A DNA stretch of 33,190 nt from positions 1 through 33,190 of the forward strand of contig JACCWP010000079.1 in assembly GCA_013697585.1 (NCBI GenBank), read 5' to 3'. How positions within the stretch are numbered: position 1 is the first letter of the stretch; each line of letters starts with the position of its first letter. The notes beneath the pieces were generated by a model, which was not told the origin of the DNA, did not search any database, and was given only the letters and a program-made list of their open reading frames with translations. This document shows, one piece after another, positions 32,587 to 33,190 of the stretch. The stretch is from Nocardioidaceae bacterium. Lineage in GTDB: Bacteria; Actinomycetota; Actinomycetes; Propionibacteriales; Nocardioidaceae. The position numbers were made by a program, and so were the translations under genes.

Positions 32587-33190
32587 GCGGCGCCCTCCTT
32601 GCGGGTCCGTCGGATCAGCAGCGCAGAGATCTGCTGCGCATGCTCGGACAGCAGCTGCCCGACCTGGTCCAGCTGGCGCGACATCCTGGTGCTCGGTCCG
32701 TGCGAGCCGACGGCCGCCACCACGCCGCCGTCGCGCCCGCGTACCGGTGCCGCAACGGCGCAGAGACCGACCTCGAGCTCCTGGTCGGTGATGGCAAAGC
32801 CACGGCGACGCACCTGGGCAAGCTGTTGGTCGAGCTGCGGGCGCGAACCGATCGAGCGGCGGGTCAGTCGGGGCAGCAACCCGTCCGGTCCTTCACCGGG
32901 AGGCACGTCGAGACAGTCGAAGGCATAGAGCACCTTGCCTGCAGCGGTGCAGTGCGGCGGCACGTCGACGCCGACCCAGTCGCGCGCGCCCAGCACATAC
33001 GACGCGTCAACCTGTGCGATCTGCACGGTGTTGTCGCGGCCGCGGGGGATGGTGAGGAAGACGCTCTCGCGGACCACGCCGCCGATCCGTTCGAGCACGG
33101 GCTCGACGAGGCGCACGACCTCGGCCCACGGGTCGTGCCGCGCGGCGTACAGAGCAAAGAGCGGGCCGGAGCGGAACGACCCCGCGCCGT
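32583..33190 (-). CDS. IclR-family transcriptional regulator (partial, 5' end outside window)
   Basis: C-terminal effector-binding domain of an IclR regulator. The frame stays open to the window edge (FRSGPLFALYAARHDPWAEVV), so the DNA-binding helix-turn-helix is outside and the ORF-track start at 33116 is not real. Visible features are LVEPVLERIGGVVRESVFL, the pocket-forming PPHCTAAGKVLYAF (cf. PLHxTAxGKAxLA), RRRGFAITDQELEVGLCAVAAPV (cf. GYAxDxEExxxGxxCVAAPV) and SRQLDQVGQLLSEHAQQIS at the end. The ATGA overlap with the corrinoid gene makes it the likely regulator of this methyl-transfer operon; its ligand is probably the methylated substrate, which is inference. Confidence 0.92.
   Translation of the reverse strand, partial: GAGSFRSGPLFALYAARHDPWAEVVRLVEPVLERIGGVVRESVFLTIPRGRDNTVQIAQVDASYVLGARDWVGVDVPPHCTAAGKVLYAFDCLDVPPGEGPDGLLPRLTRRSIGSRPQLDQQLAQVRRRGFAITDQELEVGLCAVAAPVRGRDGGVVAAVGSHGPSTRMSRQLDQVGQLLSEHAQQISALLIRRTRKEGAA

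Noticed and set aside
1-33190. tRNA, rRNA, phage or insertion-sequence elements
   Set aside because: I looked for tRNA-like ends, transposase-like proteins and integrase motifs in the ORF track and gaps and found none I could support.

Overview
The window is about 33 kb of high-GC, gene-dense bacterial chromosome, almost certainly from a free-living actinobacterium. Reasons: very GC-rich codons, frequent GTG starts, TAnnnT -10 boxes sitting only 6-8 bases before start codons (leaderless transcription), a DUF6350 membrane gene next to purN/purH, a DUF3017 gene behind folD, and a pcrA-M23-sucC-sucD-DUF6350-purN-purH order that matches Mycobacterium tuberculosis Rv0949-Rv0957 with insertions. 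The genus cannot be fixed from the sequence; Nocardioidaceae, other Propionibacteriales or Intrasporangiaceae all fit. I see no rRNA, tRNA, CRISPR array, prophage or insertion sequence, and no gene-free stretch longer than about 280 bases.

Layout. 1-4.9 kb (+): a tryptophanyl-tRNA synthetase of non-standard lineage for actinobacteria, an aldo/keto reductase, a GGT-like Ntn hydrolase and a secreted glycerophosphodiesterase. 5.0-8.5 kb (-): two half-size ABC exporter genes whose nucleotide-binding domains are degenerate in complementary ways, so the heterodimer should have one working ATPase site. 8.7-12.7 kb (+): a stand-alone glucose-6-phosphate dehydrogenase and a UvrD1/PcrA helicase. 12.7-13.7 kb (-): a membrane-anchored coiled-coil M23 peptidase. 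13.9-16.5 kb (+): a single-domain B12-binding mutase subunit followed by sucC and sucD. 16.6-18.5 kb (-): a sigma-factor-like protein fused through one membrane helix to a large extracytoplasmic domain. 18.6-22.1 kb (+): DUF6350 membrane protein, purN, purH. 22.3-23.3 kb (-): an AbiEi-like/DUF559 nuclease-like protein. 23.6-27.9 kb: folD and DUF3017 (+), mdh (-), a Nei/Fpg glycosylase and icd (+).

28.0-33.2 kb is the most interesting part. A methylenetetrahydrofolate reductase (+) converges on a minus-strand operon: IclR regulator (cut by the window edge), corrinoid protein, methyltetrahydrofolate:corrinoid methyltransferase, and a 2Fe-2S/ASKHA corrinoid activase. This is the core of a cobalamin-dependent methyl-transfer (demethylation) pathway of the kind known from acetogens and, in aerobes, from chloromethane users (cmu). 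The substrate-specific methyltransferase is not in the window. Methyl-THF made by this system could be oxidised by the MTHFR, passed through FolD to formyl-THF, and used by PurN and PurH, all encoded nearby.

Non-coding highlights: a family of about 60-bp intergenic inverted repeats (three clear copies, one doubtful) whose stems show compensatory changes; a 22-bp tandem repeat between the MTHFR and activase genes; two overlapping, mutually exclusive hairpins after sucD; and several leaderless promoters, one of which (purN) uses the upstream gene's stop codon as part of its -10 box.
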